64,000 bases of DNA from Thozetella sp. PMI_491. Lineage: Eukaryota; Ascomycota; Sordariomycetes; Chaetosphaeriales; Chaetosphaeriaceae. This document shows, in pieces, positions 45,283 to 58,024 of this stretch. The notes beneath the pieces were generated by a model. It ran no database searches. It was not told the DNA's origin and saw nothing but the letters and a program-made list of their open reading frames with translations. The position numbers and the translations under genes were made by a program. Location of the stretch: the NCBI GenBank assembly GCA_021432635.1, contig MU270061.1, positions 222,341-286,340 on the forward strand, written 5' to 3'. Position 1 is the stretch's first letter; every line of letters begins with the position of its first letter.

Positions 45283-48200
45283 CTAAGGGCTAACCCGCGG
45301 CTCAAGGTCATTATTCTCTACCCCTTCATGATCTTCTCCATTGGCCTCTTCCTCCTCAAGCGCCTCTTCATCAACCTCTTCCTCCATAAACTCCTCTTCA
45401 TCAACCTCTTTTCCCTCGATCTCTCCTCTTTCGACCTTTTCTCTCTCAATTTCATCCTCTTCAATCTCTTTTTCCTCTGGCTCTATCTTCGCTCCGGGAG
45501 GGTTTACAGGTTCGCCGTCGACGCTGTTCGAAGAGCTAGGCTCTTCGTTGTCTAGAGGCTCATTTTCTGTCTCTTCCTCACCGTCTTGTTTATTCTTGGA
45601 AATACTAGGTAAATAAAGTTAGTAAACTCAGAATGGATGAATGGTCTGGACTCAGCTCATGCTCACCCTTCATCCAGGATCATTTGCCACCGTCTCTTCC
45701 AAACTGGAGCAAGGTCAGGGCTCAGTTCGTCAAGTTTTTCAAGCGGGGTAACATTAGCATTGTCAGCTTTGGTGTAGTCAGCTCCGTATTGTATGAGCAG
45801 CTCCGGTATCCCGTTGAAGATGCCTTCCTGGCGATCCAGTACAAGGTGCAGTAATGTTCGCCCTTCAGAATCCGCCTCGTTTACGTCAAGCTCTCCCGTG
45901 TCCAAGATCAAGGCTAAAGCTATAGCGTTGTTTCGTAGCGTAGCAAACTTGGCATCTTCCAGTGAGGGCCGAACATCGCATTTGAATAGCAGAGATATAG
46001 CATCCACGTTTCCTCTCCGAATTGCCGTTTGCAGTGGAGTAATGCTGGCCTTATTTTTTATATCCGCCTGAGCGCCATGGCGAAGTAGCTGTCTCACCAA
46101 AGTCTGGTGCGGTGGCCGATGCTTCAGAGCAAGGTGCAGTGCTGTCTCCCCCCTGCTGTCTTTATCATTGATTATTTGAGAGATAAATGGGGTTCCCAGG
46201 ACCTCGGATAGAGCTTCTTCGTCTATATCTGAGTCGGTACCGAACTGTTTTGCCATGAAATGCAATGTATTACCGTCTTGGTCACTCGGTATAACCTGGT
46301 CCAACTCTACGTATTTGTCGAACAGCACCTTGAAGGTGCCAAAGTCGTGTACCGAGAATATTGGTGGTCGATTTTCGAGCTTCGAACTCAATGGATCAAT
46401 CCCTTGTATAATCAGGAACTCGGCAACCTCTTTGCTCCCCGATTTTCCCAGCAAAGAGTCGCCGGCGTACTGTTGACACCTTCTCAAGACGTCCTTATCG
46501 TACGATAGAATGGTCTTCACCGTCTCAATGCACCCGGACTCGAGGGAGACCTCGAAGATGTACTCAAATCCCTCGTCGCCAAGTTTACGAAGCGATCCCT
46601 CAGTCCCGGCTTCAATGCCGAGGGAACCTAACAGATATTTAACAACGTCTGCTCTCCCATGCTCTGCTGCTAGGTCAATGGCATGCATGTCGTCACCATC
46701 TGTATCTAGAATTCGTGCTGCAACTTCAATAGGATCAGGTTGATCTTCTAGTAGGGCCACTACTACTGGGAAGAAACCGGACTTCGCGGCATAGTGTAAC
46801 GGAGTTCGGCTACGGCAATGGTCTCTTGCTGTTTCCGAGGCACCTAGATCCCGCAGAAGCTGTGCAATGTTTGTTCCTACCAGGTCATGGTGACTTGACT
46901 GGGCACAGAAGTAGTGGAGGGCGGTAAATCCTTGCTTATCTCGAGCCCGAGAGTTGGCCTGCAGCTCAAGTAGGCGTCTAGCATTTGCGAGATTGCCAGC
47001 CCGACATGCTTCGTGCAGTGGGGTGAGCCCGTAGCTGTTTCGAAGGTTGACGCTGGCACCTCTTTCATAGAGCATCGTAACTAAAGGCCTTCCTACAGAG
47101 AAGTCAAGCCGGGCCGCCAGGTGCAATGGTGTATCCCCTGCACGGTTAGGCAGGTCGATATGGGCGCCTCTCTGGATGAGGGGATCTATCATAGACTTCT
47201 CTCCTGCTCGGACAGCGAGATGGAGGGGCGATTCGCCCAGCAGATTCTGCTCATTAGCGTCTGCTGCGTATCGGCCCGTGTCGCTAGGCTGTAAGCGACG
47301 GATTGTCTTTCCAGTGACGTAATCGGTGCTGAACCATTGTACGTAATAGTGCAAAGGTGTCCAACTAAATATGTCCTCCAAGCCCGACATCGCGACCACA
47401 GTCTCATCGTCAATCGCAGCAGCAAATGCGGATGACGGCTGGGGAAAGTGATCTCCGAAGCCCCCATTCAAAAGATCATCGAGTAGCTTCTTTCTGGAAG
47501 ATCTCGAATTTGCGCTGGAAACGGGCTTCAGCTGGGCCTCAAGGGGCGCCAAGTCAGCGAGGCGACGGCGTTGGCCCAGGAGTGTATAGTGCTCCTGGAG
47601 CCTCTTCCTCATAGCAATATTGATCTGGTTTATCTGTATGCACAGTCTTTTTCGCGCTCGTCGTGTACTTTCCAGCTTGTCGTTGATCCCGACGCTTTCG
47701 TATAAGCTCTCAGCATCCGTAAGAGAGGAGAGAAACTCTGTCGATGCCGCCAGTGCCTTCAGTGGAAACATTCCAAGCATGTGTCCTCGCTCCTGACCCG
47801 CTATTTTCATTAGGTTGCAGTAAACCACTGTAGCGCGAATCCAGTGCTGGTCCTCTTCGATTTTACGCACTCTGTTAACCACATGGTCCACGATGCAATG
47901 GGAGGCTGGGAGTTTGTCTTGACAGAGCAGGACTGTCATTACTGTCACAGCAGCCAAGTCACTGCTACCAATCCCAGAATCCGCGATCGCCAGAATCAAC
48001 CTCTGCACGGCTGTATTGCTCAGTCTGATGTACTTGCTAGCGCTTAGCATCGCTGTTCGCAGACGTAGAAACTTGTCGTCCACCTTGACAACAGTGCGCC
48101 CTTGTACCTTGACGATCAATGTCGCCACCTGCTGGAGGAAGACGGCAAAGAGGTACCATGCACAACCGAAGGCCAGCCCCTGTTGGCCTTGTGTTGGGTT

Positions 48201-50906
48201 CTCGAACACAAGTTGATGAGCCGAGGTGTTCTTTATCGATGCTTCGAACAAAATCTCCGGGTCAAAGACTCGAATGCACAATTCTTTGCTGTCGGGCCGC
48301 TTGTATTGCCTTGCCAGTCCAACAATCCGCGTTGAGACTAGATTATCATCGTTGACGGCGACATCTTGCAACCCGCGCATGTCGTCCCCAAAATTGGACC
48401 ACCACATGAACTCGTAGATGGCTGCATCATTGCTTATGGGAACACAGCAAGTTGTGCGGATAGTCTCATCAGCAGAAACGCTGCCGAGGCCCTTCCCGTG
48501 TCCTAAGGAAAATGACCAGAGCGAAATGGCAGCCTCTAATCGAGCGACATCAGTATTCCACTTGCTGTTTTTCCCACTACGCATGTTGTGGAAAGCGACG
48601 AGATCATGTCCGACATTGACATCCCATTTGAAGCTGGCTGAAGTTGTGACATCACTCCAGCCGCTGTCCATCTCAAACAACTCTGCATCTGACAAAATGT
48701 CCATGACACCGGTGATTGCCTTGGCTAGACATTTGGCAGCTTCGCTGGCGGGAGTGTTCGAACTCTCCCAGTCGGGCGCCATGCGGGCCTGGAGAAACTG
48801 CCGGGTCTGAAGAACAAACTCAGCGCTGGGAAGTGTTTCACCATCGAAGTCGTCGCTGGCTACACTTCCCGGGAGATTACTCGCTTGATTCTCCAGCTCG
48901 GCTTTTCCTGACGTCACAAGCCACTCAATAGGCGCAGATCTCGTTCCTTGTCTATACCACGGCGTTCTCTCTGTTCGTCGATGGAACAGATAAAAGAGTA
49001 ATCGCTGTGGCCGCCGGGCTAGCGCCAGGAGAATGGCCACCTTTCTCGACCTAGCTCTATTTGCTGGCGCCGAGGGCTTGGCTGTCTTATCGTCGTCCGG
49101 TCCCCAAAGGGAAGAGGCTGTCTGGTAAAACCCTGGTCTTGTCGCAAGCCAGTCCAGCTCGTGATTTTCTGGCAAAGCCTCTGTCCGCGGCTGCTCGGCG
49201 AAATAGCGACGGACCCACGCCCGTATTCCGGTCATCACCAGGCAAAGGATGAGCTGCAAGACGGCGGCGAACCAGTGCATCTGACGGAACGCAATGAACT
49301 GGACGACATAGCCAACTATCGAGAGAAACGAGGCAACCACCGTCAGCAAGGCGATGGTAAAAGATCGAATGGTCAAGGGCTCGCGATTGGTGGTGTTATC
49401 GGTCCCCTCGAAATAGTCTTCGCGCTCGGAGAGGATTATGTCACGGCGTCCGTCTGCGGCAAAGATGGCATACGACCCAAAGTGCTGGTCTCCGACGCGG
49501 CCCCGCTGTTGCAGCCAAAACAGACGCACCTCGCGCCCGTCATTCTCGGATCGGAGACGAAGACGGGTCTCTCGTGTGCCATCCTGTATGATAAAGGAGC
49601 AGAGATAAAGGCCTATGGTCAAGAGGCCCGTGCCGATCACGAGCAACGGAAAGGCAGCAGAGCTGACAGCCTGGCCGTTGTTGGTATATGCCCAGTAATA
49701 AGTGAGCAATCCATCGATCGCGAGAACTACCCCTTGGAGGAGTATAGAGAGCAAAGCGAACCATGCCAATTCGGTCACATTATGCGACACCTGATAATTG
49801 AGGGAGATGTTTGGCGATGAACCCAGGAGAGGCGCTTTCTTGGTCCGCCCAGCCCTTCTGTCGCTCGCAGCACCGACAATGGTCTCGCTGCTCAGGGTAT
49901 CAGCACCGTGCTCCAAATCATTACCAGCGGCTTCAGGAACAGATATATCTTTCTCCGATAGATGAGTTGTATCCTCGTCACCCTCGCGAGCATCCGTGTC
50001 GGACGTTTCTGGGACGCCAAATATCACCGGCCATTCATCTTTGGTGTATATGCCCAAGTCGACCTCTTCAATTGGCCAGTTGAACTCCGATTCTGAAGAG
50101 CCACTTTCGCTGGCGGACAAATCCGATCCGGAGTCGCCACTGGAGCTTTCCCCCGACCCAGACCCACCTTCGAAGGATGGATAGTCTGAGCCATCGTCCC
50201 CAGAATCTGTGGTGGTTGTTGAGGCTGTGCTGAACGACCGAACGCTGGACGCGTCCTCTGCGTCTCCATCGCTGTCATCTGCATTTTCCGGGCTTGCACT
50301 ACCCTCGTCTTCACCATCCGATGAGGAATTGTGGGAAGAACTGGTCACCAGCGATTCACTGCTATTATCGGCACCATCCTTAGACCTATGTCTCTTCAGC
50401 CTGCGTCCATCCTCGTCGAAGACAAGGGCCAAGCCAACGACGCGCGATTGCCCGACCACGCGGACAAGCGAGTTGCCGTTCCACATCTCGCAAACCTCGG
50501 CCGAAGTCGACGACATCAGCTCCTTCTCGACCTCGGATTTGGGCTCCCGGCCCCGGCCGATGAAGGCCTTGAGCCAGTGGGGCCCGCCGACTCGGATGGC
50601 GCATACTATGGCCGTAATAACTCCCAGGGGCCCGATGGCAAAGAGCAGGTTGTCAGTCCAGACCAGAGACTGGGACATGAACGCCGTTGCCACACGCTCA
50701 CCGAAGAGCGAGAGGAGGGGACCGAGGTCTGTGAAGAGGTTGTTGGACAGGTTTTCACCGTCGAACGTGCTCCAGAAGGGCCCATCCTCGGAGCTGGAGC
50801 CATTAGAGGAGTTCATGCTGGTAAAACCGCAACCATTGAAGGTTGAGACGCTAGCGACAAGTCTGCCCGATGAGAACAGAGCGGCTGAGGATGCAAAGGC
50901 CTCCAA
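45283..50906 (-). CDS. Giant membrane ankyrin-repeat protein with acidic C-terminal tail
   Basis: Exon 1 runs from the 5' end to 45667. A 61 bp intron (45606-45666 by phase, acceptor acctag) adds 45283-45604, a Glu-rich tail of about 107 residues (EEEFMEEEVDEEALEEEE), for about 1850 aa. The N-terminus has a membrane segment DNLLFAIGPLGVITAIVCAIRVGG and the family word SAEVCEMWNG. A Ser/Asp-rich low-complexity stretch follows, then a group of four to five helices (residues 395-620). A soluble middle part comes next, then about nine ankyrin units from residue 1250 onward (TPLHLAARL, TPLHEACRAGN, TALHYFC, TPLHYAAKSG, TALHLALKHR). Function is unknown; the family is expanded in filamentous ascomycetes. 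The in-frame ATG at 50816 lies inside the conserved start (FNGCGFTSMNSSN), so the true first exon is uncertain. Confidence 0.85.
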
Positions 50907-51713
50907 GCCACCCCACTTATAGCCTTGCTGAACATGGCCGCACGTGATCAGCTGGTCTCATCTCTGTCACTTCAGAGCGGGTGGTTCACTGGCCTCCCCG
51001 TCAGCTCCCAACCTACATGGTTTTTGGGGGGTTTTTTTATATAATCGTACTAGTAGGGAAAGCCAGGGAAATTTCGATGACCAGCGCGCTTAGATTTTGT
51101 TGACATAGTTAGCGTAGTCAGTAGGGTCGGCGAGGTCAGTATGGCCTCCGTAGGTCAGAGGTTGTCATGGATTGGACATCGTTAGCTGGCGCCAAGCCTG
51201 CTGGCTATACGTTCTCCGAAGAGCACGCGATCCACGACGGCCATACGATAAAATTAAATATTCTGAAATTGGAACACAGAAATATTCACGTGCTGGGAAA
51301 AATGAATTCACAAAGGTTAACTGGTTTGTGGTGGTTAGTTTGTAGCTAATGCAGCCAACATAGTGGCATGGAGCATGATTCCTCTCCGGAGAGGAAGTCA
51401 AATCGTTTGGCAGTAGTTAGTGGTTTTAGATCCACTTTCCGATGCTTCTCCCGAGAATTATTCTAATCTCAACCCCGAAACCTTCATCTCGATCCTACAC
51501 AAACGCAGGTAACAATACACCGTTCCCAAACATAGCCAAACGCTAACTCGTCATGTAAAATCAGGATCATAGCACCTATTCGTTTCCCGAGTCATTCCTC
51601 CCCAGACACAGCTGCTGCTGGGTTGCCAAGGTGGTTTCGAGATCTCCTCCTTTTCCTCCAAGACAGAAATTGTTCCGTGCCAAAAAGCCAGTCTAAGTGT
51701 GGTCTTTGAGTTA
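50907..51713. other. Intergenic
   Basis: About 0.8 kb between the ankyrin gene 5' side and the 3' end of the next minus-strand gene. No gene was seen; an undetected 5' exon of the ankyrin gene may lie at its left edge. Confidence 0.4.
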
Positions 51714-54111
51714 TTACTCGCTGTTTCTACGAAGCGGCAACAGTTGGATAGAAGCCCAGGGGATCCTCAGTCGTCGTGGGCGGTGTTTCGTGTTGTCAGG
51801 AAACGACAGCCTATCCGATGGCATATGCTCACTGAAGCCCCTCGTGGCCGGGGAATTGCTTTGCTGAGCAATACGGAGCCGACTTGTACGGCCTCCGGCG
51901 GTTGGTGCCGGCATTTGACTTCTCGGTTGTGTCTGTGCCCATCGCTGTCGAACCTCCGCTCTAGCTCTCTCCCATTGCTCTTGTCGTCGCGCTTCAGCCG
52001 TTTGCGCCGCGGCCTTCTGGTTCTCGTTGAGGTTCGAAATCTCGTCTCGGATCCTGTCCCGGCGCGCCCACTCCCGGTTGATCATGGCGGGACTAAAAGC
52101 ATCCGGGGATATGACTAGGAGCCGTCAGCACGCGCATATCAAGCATGGATGCGGCACTCTACTTACCATCCTCGATGCTCTCGTCCTCCAGATGATCCAA
52201 CGCGTCGCCAAAATCCGAGCCGAATACCCGAACTAGGCGGACGCCGCAGAGATCCAGACAGTCCAGGTCGTCGTCCTCCGCCAGGAATGCTTTGCATGTC
52301 GACAAAATATCCATCTCGAAGAGATAGTCCTTAGCTAAGACCACATCAACGCGAAGATTGTCGAGAACATAAAAGTCGCACTTGATCGAGGTGTTGCCGA
52401 CAGACCAGGTAACGTCCCGGACGATGCCATCCGAGAGGGCGGTGGTCCCGTCCGCGAATTCGAACTCGGCCATGTCCTCGGGGTCCACATCTATTTTCAA
52501 CCCAAGCTCCTGGGCATAGCTTTGCGATATGATCATGGCATCAGACCCGGTGTCTGGCAAGGCGGCGACCAAGTTGCTGTTGATATATCCGAACAGCCGC
52601 TGCTTTCCCTCCCCAAGGAGGTTCACACGCACCCTGCGAGGGACTGTGACGAAGTTTCGACGGATCCGATGGCGCCGCGTGGTCAGAGATTGTGTATACT
52701 CTAGGAACTTCCCACCAAGGACCAGGTCATACGCGCATCCCGGTAGAACGTAGCAGGTCAATTGCGTGACATCCTCTTCGTCAGCGAACTTCCATGGCAC
52801 GTCAACGGAGCCCGGCGACGCAACTGTCTTGTCGTTTGCCAAGTTCACGAGTCGCTCAGTCCCCGTCTTGGCGTTGACGCCGAGCCTAGCCATCATTCCC
52901 GGAGAGATGAAGCAAGCATCTGCGCCAGAATCGGGAAAGGCGGCAACTGGGATTCCCATGAGTTCGCCGTGGATGGTCCACTGGCTCACCTTGTTGGGCA
53001 GTGTCCGAAGTTGACTGGGCTTGTTCTCCGCAAACCTCTCCTTGAGGCGTTCCAAGGGGGACTGGGCATTGTAGCGAAGGAAATCTTCCACGAGGTTTGG
53101 TGGACACTGCCGGATCTGGTTGTTGAGAGCATCCAACCTCGACAACTCCAAGACCTCTAGCAGTGACCGCAGACCGGCTGTTACCTGCTCGCTGTCATTG
53201 TCCTTGAATCCATCACTCAGCACCTCGCAAGTTCTATCGACCACACCGTCCCTCAGGCCGGTGCAATGTTGCTTCAGGATGTCTCTTATCCATGACGTCA
53301 GTGTCTCCAGGTCGGCAGTAGCCCTTCTCAGCTGGTGCGTAAGGAGTTTCACATCCAGGGCTGCGTGAACAGGCTCGGCGACTTCAGGGGGCACTATTTT
53401 CAGGAGAGTGTCCTTTGCCGACTGGAGCAGGTGCGGGAGGAGCCAGTCATCACATGTCGCAATGAACGCTTCTCGGTTCTCCATAAAATGACGCATTTGT
53501 CCCTGGAGTTTGGCCCAGAACTGGTCAGTGTATTCAATCTGGCTTCCGCTCTTGGCCGCTTCTGATTCTCGAAAATCGGAACCGTTCTTAGACCAGTGGG
53601 TTTCGCAAACAGTAATTCCTATGATCGGCGCTGATTTGTCGGACCGCATAGTGGTGTCGGCGCCGGGATTTGGCTGAGCGTCTGTGTTGTTGTGGCCCCG
53701 CACGCTCTTAACTTCCCAGCTCACGTCCCAGTCCACATCGAAACCAGGATCCTGGTATCGCATATTGACGCGGCGGCACTCTTCTATAATCCTGCGAACC
53801 TTCTTTCGGCACTCCTGGGCCGCACGTTCGTAGCCGGCCGATAGCAACTCGGTCGAGCCGTCTGAGGTGGACGATGGGGGCACGGGATCGAAGGGCAGCA
53901 CACTGAGAGCGCGACTGAAGCGCTTGCTGCTGAATCGCTTCCAGATGCGGTCGATGGGCTTCTGGATAGGGGCCTTGGGTTTCTTCCTCTTCTTCTTGTT
54001 GGCCTCGACAGGGGCCGGGCCCGGGGCCGGAGCAGCAGGTACGACGGTGGTTGTGTGCCTGTGGCGCCGGTGTTCATTGTCCGAGTCGGACGAGGACGAG
54101 TAGCCGAGCAT
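51714..54111 (-). CDS. Host-like protein with two retropepsin-fold aspartic protease domains
   Basis: Two exons (54111-52167 and 52114-51714) join across a 52 bp intron with branch gctgac to give 781 aa. The N-terminus is His/Arg/Lys-rich and basic. Residues 90-360 are mostly helical, with no known domain seen. Two retropepsin-like modules follow, about residues 385-480 (active-site word FPDSGADACFIS) and 505-600 (LPDTGSDAMIIS). The C-terminal exon is a charged coiled coil (NREWARRDRIRDEIS). No reverse transcriptase, integrase, gag zinc knuckle or LTRs are seen, and a spliceosomal intron is present, so it looks like an intact cellular gene rather than a retroelement copy. Two domains in one chain could pair within one polypeptide. 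Confidence 0.75.
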
Positions 54112-54747
54112 GGCTTCGGGCTCCTTTAGTCTGAATACTGTAGGTTCTGTATCGAATCCTTCCGGTCATATGATTTTCTCAATGCCAAGGGACTGTCAAA
54201 AATTTTGAGCATCCTTTGTTGATGATAGTCGGCATGGATTGCAGACCGCCATGCCGAGGTTTGCTGTTGCTCAGCCGCAATCAGGCGCCCATCCACCGTA
54301 TGAACTGTTGTTAGCACGCTACCAGGACAGGGCCAATGAGGTCTGTTCACAAACTAAAAATTCACTTTTGTTGGTCACCAACCCCGCCTGCGACGTGACG
54401 TCGGAATGGAATTGACTTGTATTTTCTGTCCGTGGCAGGCCCCGAAGATCCACCCTAGCCCCTCCCCTACCAGTGGTGTGAGATTTTTTGGGCAGTGAAA
54501 TGGAGTTCTACCTTGCTGCGGACCCCTTGCACCAGGTTTGCGGCATTCGCTCACATACGTATTCTTGTCTCAACTCGCAAAGCGAGAGAATCGTTTCAAA
54601 CCATGGCATCAACAAGAACAACACCATCGCCGCCATCTTGCTAGATCTCTGGGTGTGCCTTTTTCCTTCCCTGCATCTCAAGCTGCCTCTCCTTAAAGGG
54701 AAAAAAAAAAAAAAAAAGATTGGCTAGTGGGAGCCCCCGTCAACACA
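54112..54747. other. Divergent promoter region
   Basis: 636 bp between the retropepsin-fold gene and the DUF6594 gene. It contains an A17 run at 54701-54717 just upstream of the DUF6594 start. Confidence 0.45.
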
Positions 54748-55900
54748 ATGAATGGACAGTCGCCCCCGCTGGAAGGATACGCGGCAGCAGCCGAATGGAT
54801 CGCTCTTGACTCAGACAACGAGACGTTTGTGTTCCGGAAATTTGATAACCTCGCGGCTAGAAATCTGCTCTACCTCCAAAGCGAACTTCTTTCCATAGAG
54901 AAGGAGCTGTCTTTCCTCGACCGTCAAGACGCCCAGGCTGCCCTTGACAATCTACAGGTCAAAGACATGGTTCGCACGTGGGAGACAATGGTCAGCCAGA
55001 GTAGAGCTGGTCACGAGGACTCGAGGCATCGGATGGAGCTCGTTGAAAGGCTCCGACTCAAAATAAAAGAATACCGTGAGTCGCTCTCTACTCCATCGAG
55101 CTACGCACCTAGTCATTCTTCAAATAGAAGAGGCAAAGACGGATCTCGCCCTACTTACTAGCTCCAACAAACCGAGTAGATGAAGCCCTTCTCCTGCAGA
55201 GCCGGATGGAACAGCTACAACGGCCAAATCGAAGAGTTCTTGATACCTTACGGCACTGGTTTTCCAAGCCGGAGCCAATGCTCGGCGGAGAAGCAAAGAG
55301 ATTTCTCGACGACGAGAATGATCTCGTTTCCTTAAAGCCCCCAGCAGAAATTGATTATCTGTCGCAATTTTTGAGGCGTCATTGGCGTGTAAAGGTAACT
55401 ATTGTCCCTGGCTCTTTTTTCTTTTTCCATGGAGGATGATTACACTCAAATTGGGCATTTAGCTGCTTGTCGGATCTGCTATTAGCGTCATTGCCTTTTA
55501 CTCACGACTTCTCAGACCGAGTTGACACGGGACGGTCGGTTCAAGATTGGCCGATTCGAGGACAGCTCTATCTCTCTTGCAGTGAGCGCCATCACAATAG
55601 TTGTGGCTGCCATCTTCTTGATTGGCTCCATCACAGGCTTCTATTTTGTCAGCAATGATGTAGCAAAGTTGGCAATGATCGCCGCCTTTACAACCGCTTT
55701 TGCTTTGTGCATTAGCGTGATGACAAACGCTCGACGAGCTGAAATATTTGCTGCCACCGCAGCGTAAGCGTTACCTTTCCCCTTTCCGATAGGAACCTTG
55801 TTCAGCCAACACTGACATATCTCTTCTGTCAAGATACGCCGCCGTGCTTGTAGTATTTGTTAGCGGGAATATAGGAACTTCGTCTGGCGACGCGACCTAG
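54748..55900 (+). CDS. DUF6594 membrane protein
   Basis: Four exons (54748-55075, 55180-55394, 55516-55763 and 55834-55900) give 285 aa. The N-terminal block GYAAAAEWIALDSDNETFVFRKFDNLAARNLLYLQSEL and a charged coiled-coil region are typical of this fungal domain. HEALLLQSRM...DTLRHWF follows. The C-terminus has two to three membrane helices (SAITIVVAAIFLIGSITGFYFV, IAAFTTAFALCISVM) joined by NARRAEIFAATAAYAAVLVVFV. The exact joins were chosen to keep this order, and the 121 bp second intron is the least certain. Function is unknown; the family is common near heterokaryon-incompatibility and NLR-type genes, and an NLR relic lies 2 kb downstream. Confidence 0.82.
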
Positions 55901-57489
55901 CTTCCTAGCCGGCTTAGACAACAGTTAATGACCTCAAGCTGCATACTGGGTCCGCTATCCAACCTTGCCGTCGCCGTGGACCTTGTGCAAACTCGCGGAG
56001 GCATGACCGGCCATGCGACCCCGGTGTACAAGCCCCTGTTTGGCCGTTAGCTACCAAGAGGCCTACAACCAGATTATGGACATGGCTGCCGCGGACGTAC
56101 TTTCTCCAGTCGATCGTTACCTCGTCGATGAGAGTGATATAATGCAGCTTCCAGCTCCATTTCTCCCATCATTCAACTCTCGCTTCGCTTTGGCGGGGCG
56201 CTGATTATGAGGTTTCGGCCCCCCACGTGGGATTACAATCTTTTACTCCGTCGGTCCAATTCTGCGTCAACACTAGAATGTGTACTATGCCTACCTAGCC
56301 TAAATGTACTTTTTCTGCGGCCGGCCAATTACAAGTCGTCCGTTGATCTCTTCGGTCAGGTTGTCAACATCATTAAGGCTGAGGCCTCCACTAGCCAGTC
56401 CCATAGGGAGATATTCAGCTGCGAGGCCGCACTCTTGGAGACGCAATAATTTGAGATCAACGAGGACACGGAAAGCCTATCGTAAATAGAGCGCTCTGCT
56501 AATATCGAGAAGGTGGAGAGGTAACTCCGGGAGAGCCGTCGGCAAGGTAAGACGGCTTTTGGTCACTGCGCTCAAGATCGCCAGGCATTTGGGTAAGGTC
56601 TCCTACGACAATTCCCACACCTCCAACCTCGTGGTAAAACTCCATGCCACTGCCAATCCCCACGGCGTAGCCCAGGCCGGTGCCGTGGGTACCAAGAAGA
56701 GTATGGCCAGCGCAACTTTGGTGAAAATTCCTAGAGCGCGTACATGTTCGCGTACCGCCCGCGCAAGTTGGACGCGAGATGACGCGGCAAGATGGAGTTG
56801 AAAGTGGGCGGCACGAAGGAATGGGGCAACTTATATGGCGCTAAGCGCGGGGAGAGCGACGAAGTGTGGATATCGAGACCGTCCGGCTTGATGCGCATGC
56901 TCCCGGCCAAGGACAAGAAAAATCGAATCTTCGACGAAGGTGACAATAAGCCCAGCCTCATCACCTAGGCTACGAATTTTGGTTCATGCTAAGCGCATAT
57001 GGACCTGTCTTCTTTTCAACCTAGCTTCTGTTCTCTCTACCAGGAGGAGCAAGTTCCACCCCACGACTCGGATTGCAGCATCACGCAACAATATCCTCCT
57101 ATAGCACCTGTGGCTTTGCAGGTCCACCTAATAAAAGAGATATACTTAACAAAGCCATATCGAGCACCTACGCCTTCCCCACTACTTATCCTATAAGCTA
57201 CAGAAATTATTCTTATCCTAGGGTAAAAAAGGAGGAGTAACTCACAATTCTCGGCAAACAAGCCCTCACCAGTTTTTTCAGCGCTTATACTGTCCGCGTT
57301 CTAGCTTCTGATCTAAGTTTGTTAACTAAGTATTCACTCTGCCCGGTTTGTTCGATATCTCTCTGCTATGATCGCTTAGCTTTATCTTGATTTTATTGCT
57401 TCCAATAGTTATGTGATTGAATACCAATTACATCACGAAGCTCAATAAGTACTTTCGACAAGAGAATCCCTCACAAATCTGACGACCTA
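55901..57489. other. Gene-poor stretch with unrecognised coding-like pieces
   Basis: 1.6 kb in which no gene could be named. Two pieces look like decayed coding sequence. One is a plus-strand frame at about 56730-56968 (FAYRPRKLDA, GTKEWGNLYGAKRGESDEVW, PSGLMRML). The other is a minus-strand frame at about 56300-56470 (LRLQECGLAAEYLPMGLA). Both are short and broken by stops. Confidence 0.4.
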
Positions 57490-58015
57490 TTCAGACAACA
57501 TAGAAGTCTCACTAACCTGGTCGATGGCATGGTAGGCTCTTGCTAGCTCGTGTTGCGATGCAAGCCGGTCCGGTGGTCTTCGGCGAGGACTCGCCTGCGA
57601 ATCGCGACGACTTTCTGGAGTAAAGTAACAGCTTCTTTGACCTGGTCGTTGGCCCGGTAGGCTCCTGTAAGCTTGTGCTACGATGCAAGCCGGTTGGGGC
57701 GGTCTTTAGCGAGGACTCCCTTATGAACCGTGACAACCTGCTTGAGTAGTGTAATGGCCTCTTTGGCCTGGCCGTTAGCTCAGTAGGCTATTGCGAGTAC
57801 ATGCTGCGATACATGCTGCGATACGAGCCGATTGTGGTGGTCTTTATTAAGACTCTTAACCTCAATGGCGACGACTTGTTCAAGTTATATAACAGCCTCT
57901 TTGGCCTGGCCGTTGGCTTGGTAGGCTCCTGTGAGCTTATGCTGCGATGTAACCCGCAAGGGGTGGCCTTTAGTAAGAGTTTTAGCCTTAATAGCGACGA
58001 CTTGGCTTATCTCAC
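57490..58015 (-). pseudogene. Relic of a TPR array (NLR-type), inverted
   Basis: Read on the minus strand, about four 42-residue TPR units of the type SQHKLTGAYQANGQAKEAVTLLEQVVAI are recognisable. Stops fall at positions expected to be Gln or Arg (TAA, TAG, TGA). The units differ from the 11-12 kb array in sequence class. No NB-ARC or effector part is attached. It abuts the plus-strand NLR fragment head to head. Confidence 0.7.
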
Positions 58016-58024
58016 TAGACCAGA

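Noticed and set aside
51714-54111. Calling the retropepsin-fold gene an LTR retroelement
   Set aside because: No LTRs, reverse transcriptase, integrase or gag-like parts are seen, and the frame contains a spliceosomal intron.
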